From Beta vulgaris subsp. vulgaris (lineage: Eukaryota > Streptophyta > Magnoliopsida > Caryophyllales > Amaranthaceae): a DNA stretch of 64,000 nt. A model generated the notes under the pieces. That model worked only from the letters and a program-made list of their open reading frames with translations, did no database searches and was not told the DNA's origin. How positions within the stretch are numbered: the first letter of the stretch is position 1; each line of letters begins with the position of its first letter. The position numbers and the translations under genes were made by a program. Where the stretch lies: contig NC_079205.1 of the NCBI RefSeq assembly GCF_026745355.1, forward strand, positions 48,164,527 through 48,228,526. Reading direction: 5' to 3'. Shown here piece by piece: positions 1-10,691 of the stretch.

Positions 1-552
1 AGAAGCCAAGAGAAAACTAAACTCACGTTATTTCCCTCTCAAATCCCCTAACAATTTCTATCCAAAACCTATTTATATCTATCCGAATACAAGGATTTTG
101 ACTAGGATTTGGACTCTTAAAACACTCTAAAACTAAGATTACGTAATATGAAAATTGGAGACCGACATTGCCTTGCGGTAAGCTTGAAAGGACCACCAAA
201 GGGTGGCGGTTTATGCTGTTTTTTTGTTCTCTTGCTATCAAAAGTCTATTTTGTAGCTTCTTAGGCACGGTAATTAATGGTTACCAACGCTATATTGCAA
301 TATATCTTCAAAATCATCGAAGGATAAAGCTATCAATCCATCTGAATGCTCCACAATCATCCAAGCTTTCGTGCAATTTCCAATCAACTCCAACAAACGC
401 CATAATCCTACAAAAACAAAACAAATACACCCTAGGAGAGCAATAGCGAAAAGTAAAGAATAATAGCTCTAAGAGATTAAAAATATGGGAAAAATATGAT
501 GGTAACACACAAATATATCACATAAAAATGAGTATATAAACGTGTTATCAAT
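1..552. other. Unassigned stretch, left of the copia truncation point
   Basis: No recognisable gene. The short open frames here have no family resemblance. The copia reading frame on the minus strand loses homology at about position 552, so this segment is whatever replaced the rest of that element's reverse transcriptase. A T-rich tract ending in a possible splice acceptor (minus strand, near 400) precedes a short open frame, but I could not identify it. Confidence 0.4.
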
Positions 553-1932
553 CCGACAATATTTTGAGAAGAAGTAGGAGAGACAAGTTGCCAAGTACCA
601 TTACGTACAAGAGCATCATATTCTCCGGTCATGGCATGTCGCCATTGTAGGTGAGACAAAGCTTGGGTAATGGTGCGAGGTTCTTGAATGGAAGAGGAAG
701 TAGTAAGATTAGCTTGAGGAGAAAAATATTTTGGATTGGGTTTTCGAATATTATTTTGTAGGCGAGTGGTCATGGTGTGAGTAGGGGAGGACAAGGGAGG
801 TGTTGATGATGAGATGGGTGGATCGGTTGAGGAGGATGGGAGTGAAAATCTGTAGTAGTATTGTGGGAGGGAGAAGAGGTAGGAGCAAAGGAGTTAGGGA
901 TTGTAGGTGAAGTAGATGGTGTGGGGGATAATGAGGAAGGAGGGGTGGCAGACTGGCAGTAGGTGTAATGTGATAGGGTGTAAGGGGAGAAGGCGGGGTA
1001 GTAGGGGAAGGGGGAGTTGGTGTGGCAGTAGGAGTATGAGTAGGGGTAGTGGGTGAAGTTTGATATGGAGTGGGAAAAGTGACGAGAGATATTGGGAGAT
1101 GACACCAATCATCAAGATGGACAGTAGGTAGAGGAGATGTAGGAGGGTGTAAACTGAGGAAGGGGTATTCACTTTCAATAAATTTGATGTGCCTAGAGGT
1201 GTAGATTTTATTTGTTGTAGGATCAAGAACATGATAAGCACTTTGGGAGACATAGTAACCAACAAAAATACAAGGTTTAGAACGAGGTTCAATTTTGTGG
1301 GAAGTGTAGGGACAAAGCCAAGGGTAGGATAAGCATCCAAAACTACGTAATTTAGAGTAATTGGAAGAGATATTGAATAATTTGAGATATGGTGAGGCAT
1401 AATTAAGAGTAGGAGTAGGGAGGCGGTTTATAAGGTACGTAGCAGTGGAAAAGGTGAGGGGCCAATATTCCTTAGGTATGTTAGCATGAGAAAGAAGGGT
1501 GAGACCTGTTTCAACAAGGTGACGATGGCCGCGTTCAGCGTAGCCATCATGTTCTGGTGTATGAGGAGGGGAAGTGAGATGAGATATACCATTTTGTGAG
1601 AGATGAGGTGTGAGTTTAAGATACTCACTCCCATTATCTGAATAGAGTTGTAGAATAGGTCGTTTGAAGAATTTTTCGACAATAGCTTTGTAGCGAATAA
1701 AAACAGCATAGGTGTCAGATTTTCGTTTTAACATAAAAAACCATATATACTTGGTGAAATGATCAACAAATATGACATAATATATTTTTTCATCATAAGA
1801 AAGAGTGGGAGAGGTCCATACATTCGAAAAAACTAAGTCAAGAGGGGCATTAGATGTGAGAGTAAAAGTAGCAAAGGGAAGTTTATGCATTTTATTAATA
1901 TTGCAAGAGTTACAATAAGAAAAAGAATTACA
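552..1932 (-). pseudogene. copia integrase core, linker and truncated reverse transcriptase
   Basis: The integrase core is well kept: the first Asp in the VFVDHFTKY segment, the second in YSDNGSEYL, and the Glu in GYAERGHRHLVET. It is followed by the conserved stretch around RSFGCLSYPWL and a long Pro/Thr/Ser-rich linker. The RT begins in a different frame (EPRTITQALSHLQWRHAMT...) near 700, so at least one frameshift lies in the linker. RT homology ends at SSQNIVG, after which the frame runs into unrelated sequence. The catalytic YVDD region is absent. Confidence 0.85.
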
Positions 1933-3375
1933 TTACATGGAAATTTCAGAAGGATAAATAGATGCTAGTTTATTTAAGATGTTGATGGCAGGATGACCAA
2001 GGCGATGATGCCAATCAAACATGGAGGACTTGATAGCTGAAAAAGCAGTAGGAAGAGTAGGGAGCCACTCATAGACACCATTATGAGTTGGGCCTTGGAA
2101 TAAGATTGTCCCATTGTGTTCCTTAACAAGAAAAGAAGAGTGTAAGAATTCTATGATAAGAAAATTTTCAAGACAAAATTGAGATATTGACAATATGTTA
2201 CGAGAGATAGAGGGGACATAGAGTACATTAGATAGAACATATATTTTGTGAGAAGTAGTAATAATAATAGAACTAATGTGAGAGATAGGAAGAGATGTAC
2301 CATCACCAATTACAAGTTCCTGAGTTCCATCATACGGAGTGTGAAGAGCAAGAGTGTTGAGATCATTAGTAACATGGTGAGAGGCACCACTGTCAAGGAG
2401 CCACGCCGAGGAAGGTGCATTAGAAACAGTTGTAACATGGGCTTGCGGTGCCGTTGGACGAGATCGAGTACCACGAGCAGGTGTAGGAAACTGAATGTGG
2501 GGGTGTGCTTGCTTGAAAGCAGGACATTGAGAGGCATAATGGCCCTTGGCTCGGCACCATTGACAAGTACCAAGGTAGGCACGCGACTGGGGAGTGGGTA
2601 GTAATGCAGCGGAGGTGTTCGAGGTGGTAATTCGAGTCGGGTAAGAGGACCGAGTGTGAGCGACATGAGCAGTGGCTGGAAAGGTAGTAGCGTGGTCAGA
2701 GGAGGCTTGGTTATTGATATGAATTTCAGCTTGGATAAGTTTTTCATGTAACTCATCGTAAAGAATGGTAGTATCGCAAGCGTTAACCGCATCGATAATG
2801 GGTTTGTAGGACGTGTATGGAAGGCCATCAAGAATATGATCAATGAAATCATCATGATCTAGAGGCTTGCCAAGTAAGGCTAACTGGTCAGCACAAGTTT
2901 TGATTGATTGCATATAATCAATGACAGATTGAGTGGTAGTTTTGGTAATGTGTTTAAGGCGATCTTTGACGATTTGATTATGGCCTCAAGATGGCTTAGC
3001 GTAGGTGGATGTGAGAGTGTCCCAAGCTGATTTGGAGGTGGGGTTTTGGGAAACCAGGGGAATGAGGGTGTGAGAGAGAGTACCAACTAAGGCAGCAAAG
3101 ATAATTTTGTCTTGGCAAAGCCAAGAAATATGAGCTGGGTTGGGAGTGGTGATGGAATCGGTAGTGATGGTGGTGGGTGGAGCAGGAAACGACCCATCCA
3201 CGAATTTGAGTAGATCAAAGCCAATGAGCATGGCTTCAATTTGAGTTTTCTAAGCTAGGTAATTTGTGGAGGTAAGTTTGATGCAATTGGGAAAGGAGAT
3301 GACATGAAGCTTAGAGGTAGAATCAAAGGGAATAGAGTGATCAGGGGTGGGGAAAGTGATAGATGCTTCAGTCAT
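1933..3375 (-). pseudogene. copia gag, protease and GAG-pre-integrase region, broken
   Basis: The frame starts at an ATG at 3375 (MTEASITFPTPD...). A copia-type gag N-terminus follows, then a zinc knuckle (CQWCRAKGHYASQC), the protease active-site motif WLLDSGASHH, and the GAG-pre-integrase segment with DWHHRLGHP. In-frame stops lie near 3248 and near 2985, and another at 1933-1935 just before the integrase. The first two fall where the family usually has Trp and Arg, so they look like point changes in a decaying copy. The product would have packaged element RNA and processed the polyprotein. No function remains in this copy. Confidence 0.85.
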
Positions 3376-3426
3376 GATGATAGGAAAACAGAAGAGACAA
3401 AGTGGAGAGAGGAAGAAAAGGACCGT

Positions 3427-3442
3427 GGTTAGGCTGATACCA
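3427..3442 (-). promoter_or_regulatory. Primer-binding site, initiator tRNA-Met type
   Basis: The minus strand reads TGGTATCAGCCTAACC directly after the LTR end. The first nine bases match the usual plant copia site complementary to initiator tRNA-Met. It fixes the LTR boundary and the element's orientation. Confidence 0.8.
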
Positions 3443-3668
3443 TGTGAATGATTGGAAAAGTTAATTTTCTCATTAACATTGTACAGTTTAAATACAACAA
3501 GGAAACTATACATAAGCTAAAGTTATGCCTAGAATCACTCCTAAGAATTAGAAGAAGATTGACAATCACAACTATCCTAATATAGAGATAAAAAAGGATT
3601 GAACCATATATTACAAGATAGGTCAAAGATAATACAAGATGGAAAATATAATCTATTGATCCTTAACA
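3443..3668 (-). repeat. 5' LTR of the copia element
   Basis: On the minus strand it begins TGTTAAGG (at 3668) and ends CATTCACA (at 3443), the usual TG...CA termini, and is followed directly by a tRNA-Met-type primer-binding site. The matching 3' LTR was not found in 1-552, so no target duplication can be checked. Confidence 0.8.
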
Positions 3669-3758
3669 ATGGCTCTGGCTGTCTAGGGTTATATGCTGGA
3701 GAAAAAAGACATTATTTCCTTCTCTCTAGTCTCAACAGTGGTTCACTATTTTAAATAA

Positions 3759-4642
3759 GGGTTTTTTGTGGGGAAAGAAGAATTAAAATAGGATTTTTGT
3801 GGAAAAAATACCACTTAAATTTTTTTTTGAATGAAGGACCAATTAAACTACTTCCGTTGGCAACTTAATACCATATTATGATTTTCAGGCCAAATTGTCA
3901 ACTTTCCGACGTTGACAATTTCTTCCCTCCAAAACCTCGTTTTTTTTGTTTGTCTTATTTCCCCCCTTCTTACTATTTAAAAGCCCTAATTTCCCCAATT
4001 TTCCCCAATTTCTCCAATTTTCCTCATTTAATTAAAGTTAAAACTCTCATCCTCAACCTTGGAGTGGGTAGTAGTATTAGTTAAAGAACTCGAACCAAGT
4101 ACACTCAATTTCCTCAATTTCCCCCAATTTTCCCAATTTCCCTTATTTAATTGAAGCTAAAGCTCTCATCCTCAACCTCGGAGCGGGTAGTAGTATTAGT
4201 TAGAAAACTCGGACAAAGTGCACTTGTGCGAGTTCGTAGAGGAGAACGGGTGAACCCATATCGAAAAGCAGACTTGTTTTTGGTAAACGAAAATTTGGAA
4301 CAATAATGTGAGTGCGAGAGGAGAGAGTACTGTGTTAATTAGTGAGAAGAAAGAGAAGAAGAAGACAACATGAAGATTTTAGAGAGAGAGAAAAAAAGGA
4401 TGGGTATTCATAAAATAAAGAGGAGAAAACAAATAATGTGAGTTGAAAAGACAACAAAAATCGAAGTTTTGGGGGGTACCAATTGTCAACGCCGGAAAGT
4501 TGACAATTTGACCTGGAAATCGTAATGTGGTGTTTAGTTGCCAACAAAAGTATTTTATTTGGCCCTTCCTTCTGAAAAACTTATTAAGTGGTGGCTCCCC
4601 ACAAAAACCCTATTTTAATTAGTCATTTCGCACAAAAAATTC
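3759..4642. mobile_element. Mutator-like non-autonomous element with long terminal inverted repeats
   Basis: The two ends are inverted copies over about 180 bp. The left arm includes CAAATTGTCAACTTTCCGAC; the reverse complement of the right arm includes CAAATTGTCAACTTTCCGGC. The termini align as GGGTTTTTTGTGGGGAAAG and GAATTTTTTGTGCGAAATG. The flanks TTTAAATAA (3750-3758) and TTTATATAA (4643-4651) match at 8 of 9, as expected for a Mutator-type 9-bp target duplication. No transposase is present. Confidence 0.75.
3988..4222. repeat. Two diverged direct repeats of about 115 bp inside the Mutator-like element
   Basis: A block containing CTCATCCTCAACCTTGGAG and GGGTAGTAGTATTAGTTA recurs about 118 bp downstream as CTCATCCTCAACCTCGGAG and GGGTAGTAGTATTAGTTA, with scattered substitutions. 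This is an old internal tandem duplication. Confidence 0.75.
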
Positions 4643-4887
4643 TTTATATAATTCATCAACAATATAAAAATACAATATGATATGAAGTTTATCATAGAAT
4701 TCAACATTAGCTAATAAAAAGCAATTAAGATAAGATAAAATTCTAATTTGGCAAAACCATAATAGTTGTAGATATCATCTAACATTGATAAATACCCATT
4801 TTCTACACCGCTGTTTGACACAGACTTCCACAGTCTTCGGACGATGGCAGCTTTGATATTGATTCAGAGCTGGTGCAGTTGTCTCTG

Positions 4888-5477
4888 TTTGGCATTATTA
4901 CTAGCTGAAAATAAATTGAAACTGATAAGATAAAGATGAAACTGATAGAGTGCTAGAACTGATAAGGAAACTGATTAGTTTAACTGTTTGGCAAAATTAG
5001 TTAATTAAGTTGATAAATAATTTTAGCAAAATTAGGTGTTGTCAAAATTTTGGAAAGATTTTTGAAAATTTCAGTCACCTGATTTTGAAAAGGTAAATTT
5101 TTTAACTTATCATTTAAGTTATTTTAGCCACCTGAAATTTTATTTTAGGTGCTCTCCAAACACTAAAAATCATTTTAGCACCTAAAATATGTTAGCACCT
5201 TACTCCCTCCGTTTAACAATATAAGGCAGCACGATGTTCGAGGTTGAACTTTGACCATTAATTTCTCTCAATTTATGTTAATAGAAAATTTTTAAAAATA
5301 ATATTATTATAATATTTTTCAAGACGAATCCAACGGTATAATTTTTAAAAATTTTATTTATCTTATTTGAGAGAAATTTGTGGTCAAAGCAAATTTTCGT
5401 AAAGCGTCAATACCTTATATTTTGAAACAGAAGGAGTATCATTTAAGCTAGTTAAAATGCTTTTTCCCAAACAGAAT
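4888..5477. mobile_element. Possible hAT-like non-autonomous element, interrupted by a MITE
   Basis: The left end (TCTGTTTGGCATTATTACTA) and right end (CCCAAACAGA) share a short inverted TCTGTTTGG. The sequence between contains TTGGCAAAA-type motifs common in small hAT elements. A TA-flanked MITE at 5203-5436 splits it. I could not find a clean 8-bp target duplication. Confidence 0.3.
5203..5436. mobile_element. Stowaway-like MITE (TA target)
   Basis: The inverted ends CTCCCTCCGTTTAACAATAT and, in reverse complement, CTCCTTCTGTTTCAAAATAT are flanked by TA on both sides (5201-5202 and 5437-5438). It is 234 bp, AT-rich and non-coding, typical of Tc1/mariner-derived MITEs. Confidence 0.85.
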
Positions 5478-5675
5478 CACCGACTGTAAATGTAAAGCTG
5501 ACATCTACCACAACAACACACAAATCTTCCTCTATCAAAAAGATAGCTCCAAAGCAATGGAACTTCATAAGGAAGTGGTTCCGGAAATGGATCCCATTTC
5601 CTGCCCAAAGTGTGTTGTGGTAGTAGACTCGAATTACCTCATTTCGGTCATACAACAATACATCCTACTAGCACC

Positions 5676-8600
5676 TCAGGTCTTGCTTTGCCTACTCTTA
5701 CCTCGCTCAAACATAAAGGCTGCACGATGCACATACGCACACACCCGGATAGCCTTCTTGGTAATAATTTTTGCAACTTCATCAGGGTAATCACAGAATA
5801 GTAAACATCTATCAATTTCTACCTCCCGAAGGGAAGGCAAACCCATCCCAACTAAGGATTTCAGATTGTGCAGATCATAGAACCCCAAAATCTCGAGCTT
5901 GGAGAAATTTGTACATCCGAAATCCAACTTCTCACCGAGATATGCATCATTTAGAGTTAGCTGGACCAAATTAGGCAGCAGTTGAAGGATTTTTCCTGGG
6001 TCATCCTCAAGCCTTGAAGAGACCAAACGCAGCATAGCCAAGTTCTTGAGGTTTTTTACCCAGTCTGGTAATATCTCCAACCGTCCCTTCAAGTAGAGAC
6101 GCTCAAGTAGTAAAGGAGGTGATCTTAAACTCCATTGTATATCAAGAACTTCATGGTTTGCAGATTCTATGCTAAGTGATCGGAGATGTTTCATTTTCTC
6201 TATAGCACAACAAAGGCCCCTTCCATGCTCTTTCTTAACCTTTGTGATTGCTAGCCTCCTCAGTTGCTTCAAATGTTGCAGTTCTTCTATTAAACGAACT
6301 TCATGTACTTCAATGTATGCTAACTTTTGCAACTCCTTGAAATTTTCTAACACCCCATCATATATTTTTACAGCCTGCTTTGATTTTTCAATTAACCGAA
6401 AAGTAAGAACATGGCGTAACTTGTTACACTGACCAATTTCTCTAGGAAGCTCAACAACTAAACAATGCTTGAGATTTAGTGTCTGTAAATTCAAAAGCCG
6501 TCCTATCGACTTTGGTATCACCTCGACATTGGTCTTTTTCAAGCTCAAATATCGCAAGTGCGGGAGATTTCCAAATTCATCAGGAATATGGTTGATGGGA
6601 GCGCCTTCAAGGTCCAGTACCTTGAAGAAGTAGGCAACTTTAAGGAGTGAGCGTAGAGGAAGGTCTGGGAGCTCTAGAGGCTCAACAAACCAAAGGAGAG
6701 ACCTGACACCAGGTGTAACGTCGAGCATCTCTGAAACATTGATACTGTTATTGTCATGGAAAAAATCAGTATGGATGCTTATTCGTCGAAACTGCTTGGA
6801 TGTGGGAGAATTGTCCTGAGATAATACTTGACAGAAGCACAAGTTGTCCAACTTCGGAAGGATTATCATCTCACGTAAGATATCATGAACCCTGAATAGT
6901 CTGCTTTTTTTGATATTTGCCTCCGCATAGACTTGAACCAAATTCTTATGTACAAGTTCATTCAAGTATTCTTCCGCTACCTCTTCGAGAGTTTTGCCTC
7001 GCTGATTTTGTATAAAACCCTCTCCTATCCAAAGCCGAATTAGTCTCATGCAGTCAATGGAATAAGCTCCTGGAAGCACTCCAAAGTACAAGAAACAAGG
7101 CTTAAGGTAATAAGGCAACTCATGGTAGCTCAAGAGTAGTACTTTTGTGGTACTTGAGAAGTGTCGATTACTTCCGAGCTCAAAGCCAAGGCCACTTTGT
7201 ACTTTGTTCCACTCGGAAGGAACCTTCATTCTGGTGGATAAAAGGCCTGCAATTGCTACAATTGCAAGTGGTAATCCTTCACATTTTTCGATCATTTGAC
7301 GTGACAATTGTTCCAGTTCTGGAGGGCAAATGCCATGAACAAAAGTCTTATGACAGAAGAGATCCCATGCTGCATCTTTGGGCAAAGGTTGCAGGTCATA
7401 CACATGATGAGTATGACCACCTAATGAAGCCATCCAGTGCAAAGCAATATTTTTATCACGCGTTGTCATCAATATTTTACTGTTTTTATTATTAGTAGGC
7501 AAAGCAGCATTAACAGACCTCCACAGCTCTACATCCCAGACATCATCAAAGACAACAATATACCTGCAAATCAAAGGGGGCAGATTAAAGATACACCTCA
7601 AATAAGAAAATGATATTGCTATTACATAGCTCCAAGTTTGAGTTGGTTAGTAACTTTTTTTTTTTGTAAAAAGTATCTGTATGGGTGTAACCCAAATTTG
7701 CTAGCGGACATTGCATATTGGCCGAGAGCAAACCGAGATGACGTGGGCTCACAAAAGGGAGACCAATCCTAATTCATCATTGGGGCCAAGATTGCCGTCG
7801 CGGTCATGGAAAACGACAAAGTAGAGGGAATCTTCCCTCTGACAGATTAATCACAACAGTACAAGTGTCACAAGATTATACACCCTGTCAGGTGAATAGT
7901 ACGCCTATAAATAGCCATCCAGTACTATTCCTGCAGGTACATTCTCTCATACTAAAAATAGCCTATCTCTCTCTCTCTAAGCTCTCTCTCTAGAATCCTC
8001 TTGAGCATTTAGCTGACTTGAGCGTCGGAGGGGGTTTCCTCGAAACACCCCCGAGGGTAGCTCACGTTTGTCATTGTTGCAGATCCCTCACGGACGTCCA
8101 TCTCCTGTCGGACAACTCTCAAAGGGTCCGGCACCGTTTTCGATACCGAAACAGTATCCTAAAGAAAAGTGTGTAACATATTTATCTCTCTTGTATATAT
8201 GGACACTTATATTTTCAATAGAAGCTGTAGATATCTAATGCATGGAAAAATCATCAAGAACAGATATACATCAGGGAAGATAAAAGCTGGACAATAGATA
8301 ATGTGAGGTTACCTCTCATCCTTGAGGTGCTTCCGTAAATCATTGATGATGTTTACTTCATCAGATGTCTCAAGTTGTAGAGATGATTGTGGATGAACTT
8401 GCTGATATATGCTGTTGAGCACAACCTTCCACTTGTAAGATTGGGAAACAGTGACCCAAGCATAGAAACTAAAGCAGCTTCTGACCTCCTCATCCTCATA
8501 CACTTTACGAACGAGGGTCGTCTTTCCTATTCCTCCCATACCTACCACAGCTATCACGGAACGATGGCACTCTGCCACATGCTGGTGTACATGTTGCTTC

Positions 8601-9220
8601 TCCAAATTCAACCACTTAATGATTTCTGCCTTATGATCTTCAATGCCAAAAATATCAGAATCATCGACGAAGAGAGAGCAAACTTGACGGTCTTGCTGAT
8701 ATTGGTAGCGCTCATTACTGCTAGAGCTATCTCTTGAAGCAATGAACTTATACCTTTCCCTTCTGCTGCTTATCTCAGATAACTCGCCTTTAATTTCTCC
8801 AATTTTGGAGGCTAACTCATGCTTGGGTTTTAGCTCTGAAACACAAGCAACTGCTTTATTTAACCACTTACGGATTCTCGTTACCATCAGGAAAAGCTGA
8901 CTAGTATTGCTAGTATTAGAGGAAGATCGTTGCCGTTGTTGCTGCTGCTGCTGTTGCGGTAACTCTTTCAATAGGATGTAGTCATCAATGACATCCTCAA
9001 TCTGGTAACCAATATCTCTTACTTGTCTCAGCCACTCGTTGATGGTATCATCTTCCTCAGCTTTCTTCTCAGCATCCTTTAGAACCTCTTTGATGGTTGC
9101 TAGTTCATTTTTCAAGGCTGTAACATCTTGTGAAAGGCTACCCAGCAACTCTGCCTCCGCAATTACGAATGTTGCTAACTTCTCTATAGCAAAGCTCAAC
9201 ACACTCTCTGCATTTATCAA
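5676..9220 (-). CDS. CC-NB-LRR (NLR) disease-resistance protein; two exons; canonical ATG out of frame
   Basis: An intracellular immune receptor of the CC-NB-LRR class. Exon 1 is 9220-8313, exon 2 is 7563-5676; the intron has a GT donor at 8312 and an AG acceptor at 7564, and joining gives 931 codons plus stop. An Rx-type coiled coil (residues 1-130) is followed by the P-loop GMGGIGKTT (about 227), kinase-2 YIVVFDDVWD (about 304), RNBS-B SKILMTTRD, GLPL (about 399), LKPCFLYFGVLP, an MHD variant VHD (about 528), and leucine-rich repeats to the end. Length and motif order are normal. The problem is the start: the codon at 9218-9220 is TTG, directly after an in-frame TAA. The expected ATG lies at 9214-9212 but is one base out of frame. 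The first in-frame ATG is past residue 110, inside the coiled coil. Either the gene is dead, starts from an unseen upstream exon, or one base is missing from the assembly. Confidence 0.88.
7678..8153 (+). repeat. Solo LTR (gypsy type) inside the NLR intron
   Basis: It starts TGTATGGGTGTAACCC and ends CCGAAACA, flanked by a perfect 5-bp duplication GTATC (7673-7677 and 8154-8158). A TATA box (TATAAATA, 7906-7913) is followed by CT-rich sequence and the motif GACTTGAGCGTCGGAGGGG, which also occurs in the Tat-type LTRs near 50.6 and 61.1 kb. It lies antisense to the NLR. LTR-LTR recombination presumably removed the internal region. Confidence 0.9.
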
Positions 9221-9319
9221 TTATGGTTTTTTAATACCAGTAGCAAATCTAATTTGTAGGGACAACTGGACAAGCAAAATCAACTTTTTGCCTACGGGAT
9301 TCTTCCCAGTCAAGTCAAG

Positions 9320-10062
9320 TGTAAGTCCTATTGACTATCAATCTAGAAATAATAGCAAACAATAATAGAATATCAAATAATAAAGCAGGAAAGAACACAC
9401 CAGAAATTTTACGTGGAAACTCAAGAACTGGGAGAAAAACCACGAATCTGCACTAGAAATCGATGAATATTCAAGAAAGATTACAAAAAGCACTCCAAGA
9501 ACTCTCTCTATTGCTTTTTCTCTCTCTAATATGTGAATAATGATGAATAATACAATTAATGACAAATTAGGGCACGTATTTATACCCCCACTTAGTAAAA
9601 CGCGTTTTCGGAACAAAACCGGCCCAAAACAGACCCCGCCCGATGCGGTCGGGCGAGACTCGCCCGATCGGGCGCTTAACGCCCGTGTCGTAATTCGGCC
9701 TGCCGCCCGATCGGGCAAGATGGCCCGATGCCATCGGGCGAGCCAACAAAAGCTGCCAAACGCCCAGTTTCACGTTTTTGTTGCGGCCCCGATCGGGCTC
9801 CCTCGCCCGACTCGATCGGGCGAAACGTAAAACTGCCATAACTTCTTCGTATCTTATCGGAATTGAGCATATGACCTATCGTTGGAAAGCTCTCGGAACA
9901 AGCTATCACCTCCACTTTGAATCACCTCAAAATCATTTCTAGATTGAAAGATATGTCCATTCAAAGTTAGCCTTATGCCCAATATGATGTTTTCCCTTTA
10001 CGCAACCTCATCTCCACACCCATATACCTCCATGAGCTTCATATCATGCCATATACCCAACA
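9320..10062 (-). repeat. 3' LTR of the young copia element
   Basis: On the minus strand it runs TGTTGGGTATATGG... to ...TAGGACTTACA. It is a near-identical copy of 11987-12770 but lacks 41 bp of the palindrome array. Its transcription direction points at the NLR start about 100 bp beyond its end. Confidence 0.92.
9577..9821 (-). promoter_or_regulatory. LTR promoter: TATA box with an upstream array of six CCCGATCGGG palindromes
   Basis: On the minus strand a TATA box (TATAAATA, 9584-9577) sits downstream of an ACGCGT site (near 9600) and an array of perfect or looped palindromes: 9638-9654, 9662-9673, 9705-9716, 9723-9739, 9788-9797 and 9805-9821. Each is GCCCGA..TCGGGC or its core. The same layout is in the other LTR (TATA 12244-12251), with one more unit. 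The array lies in U3, so it could be a set of transcription-factor sites or a CG/CHG methylation target. ACGCGT fits the CGCG box described for CAMTA factors. The function is inferred. Confidence 0.7.
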
Positions 10063-10073
10063 ATCTCCCACTT
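10063..10073 (-). promoter_or_regulatory. Polypurine tract
   Basis: The minus strand reads AAGTGGGAGAT immediately before the 3' LTR's TGTTGGG, the expected position and composition for plus-strand priming. Confidence 0.75.
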
Positions 10074-10691
10074 GGAGATAAGTGTAAGTGAAGAAAACTT
10101 CATACCTTCATCATCCTCTCATTCATCACAACTCCTACACACAACTCCCACTGCAAAAGCAATCTCTAGTCGTGTCTAAACCATGACATACATCTCCTCT
10201 ACACCAAGGAAACTAACATTGAAGTTTGCACCAACTCCAATTCAAAGGCATCAAAATCTACACCGACTTTGATTCTTAATGACTAAACTCCAAATCATTG
10301 CACCATCACTCCATGAACCTACACACCCTCCTACCCCGGAGGTCGGATCACCTTAGAGACAAGCACAACCAAATGAAGATCCCTTCCTCTATAACTAAAG
10401 AAGATAACCACTTCCTCTCCAACCAAAGAAGCACATTGAAATCTCATCAAAACTTCATAAACAAATTACAACCTAAGCCAAAGAAGCTTCTCATTGTTCT
10501 AAAAGCAAACTCACATTGCTCCCACTCGAACAATACACCCTTTGTTCCACTTAGGATTTCCGGCACATCATACTTGTGTGCCGTTCTTCACCTTGTTCGC
10601 TTACCGGTCAATTTGCCACCGGGATACCGCTTCACCACGGCTCTCATCCCTTACCCACTATCGATAGTTTTCCGACCAAACGACACCTTAC

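Larger units (their letters stand above)
552..3668 (-). mobile_element. Ty1/copia retrotransposon, 5' half (5' LTR, gag, protease, integrase, start of RT)
   Basis: Reading right to left: a 226-bp 5' LTR, a primer-binding site, gag with one CCHC knuckle, an aspartic protease, a GAG-pre-integrase segment, the integrase core, a Pro/Thr/Ser-rich linker, and the first 60 or so residues of the copia-type reverse transcriptase. RT homology stops abruptly near 552; the RT catalytic region, RNase H and 3' LTR are not in the window. Several in-frame stops and at least one frameshift show the copy is dead. The truncation could be a deletion or the edge of another insertion. Confidence 0.88.

Noticed and set aside
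9308..9324. Target-site duplication for the young copia element
   Set aside because: TCAAG on the left and CGAAG on the right do not match well enough; boundaries rest on LTR identity, the primer-binding site and the polypurine tract instead.
9540..9830. Arg/Pro/Gly-rich open frames in the copia LTR (and 12234-12623)
   Set aside because: They arise from the GCCCGATCGGGC palindromes, are open on both strands, and lie in U3.
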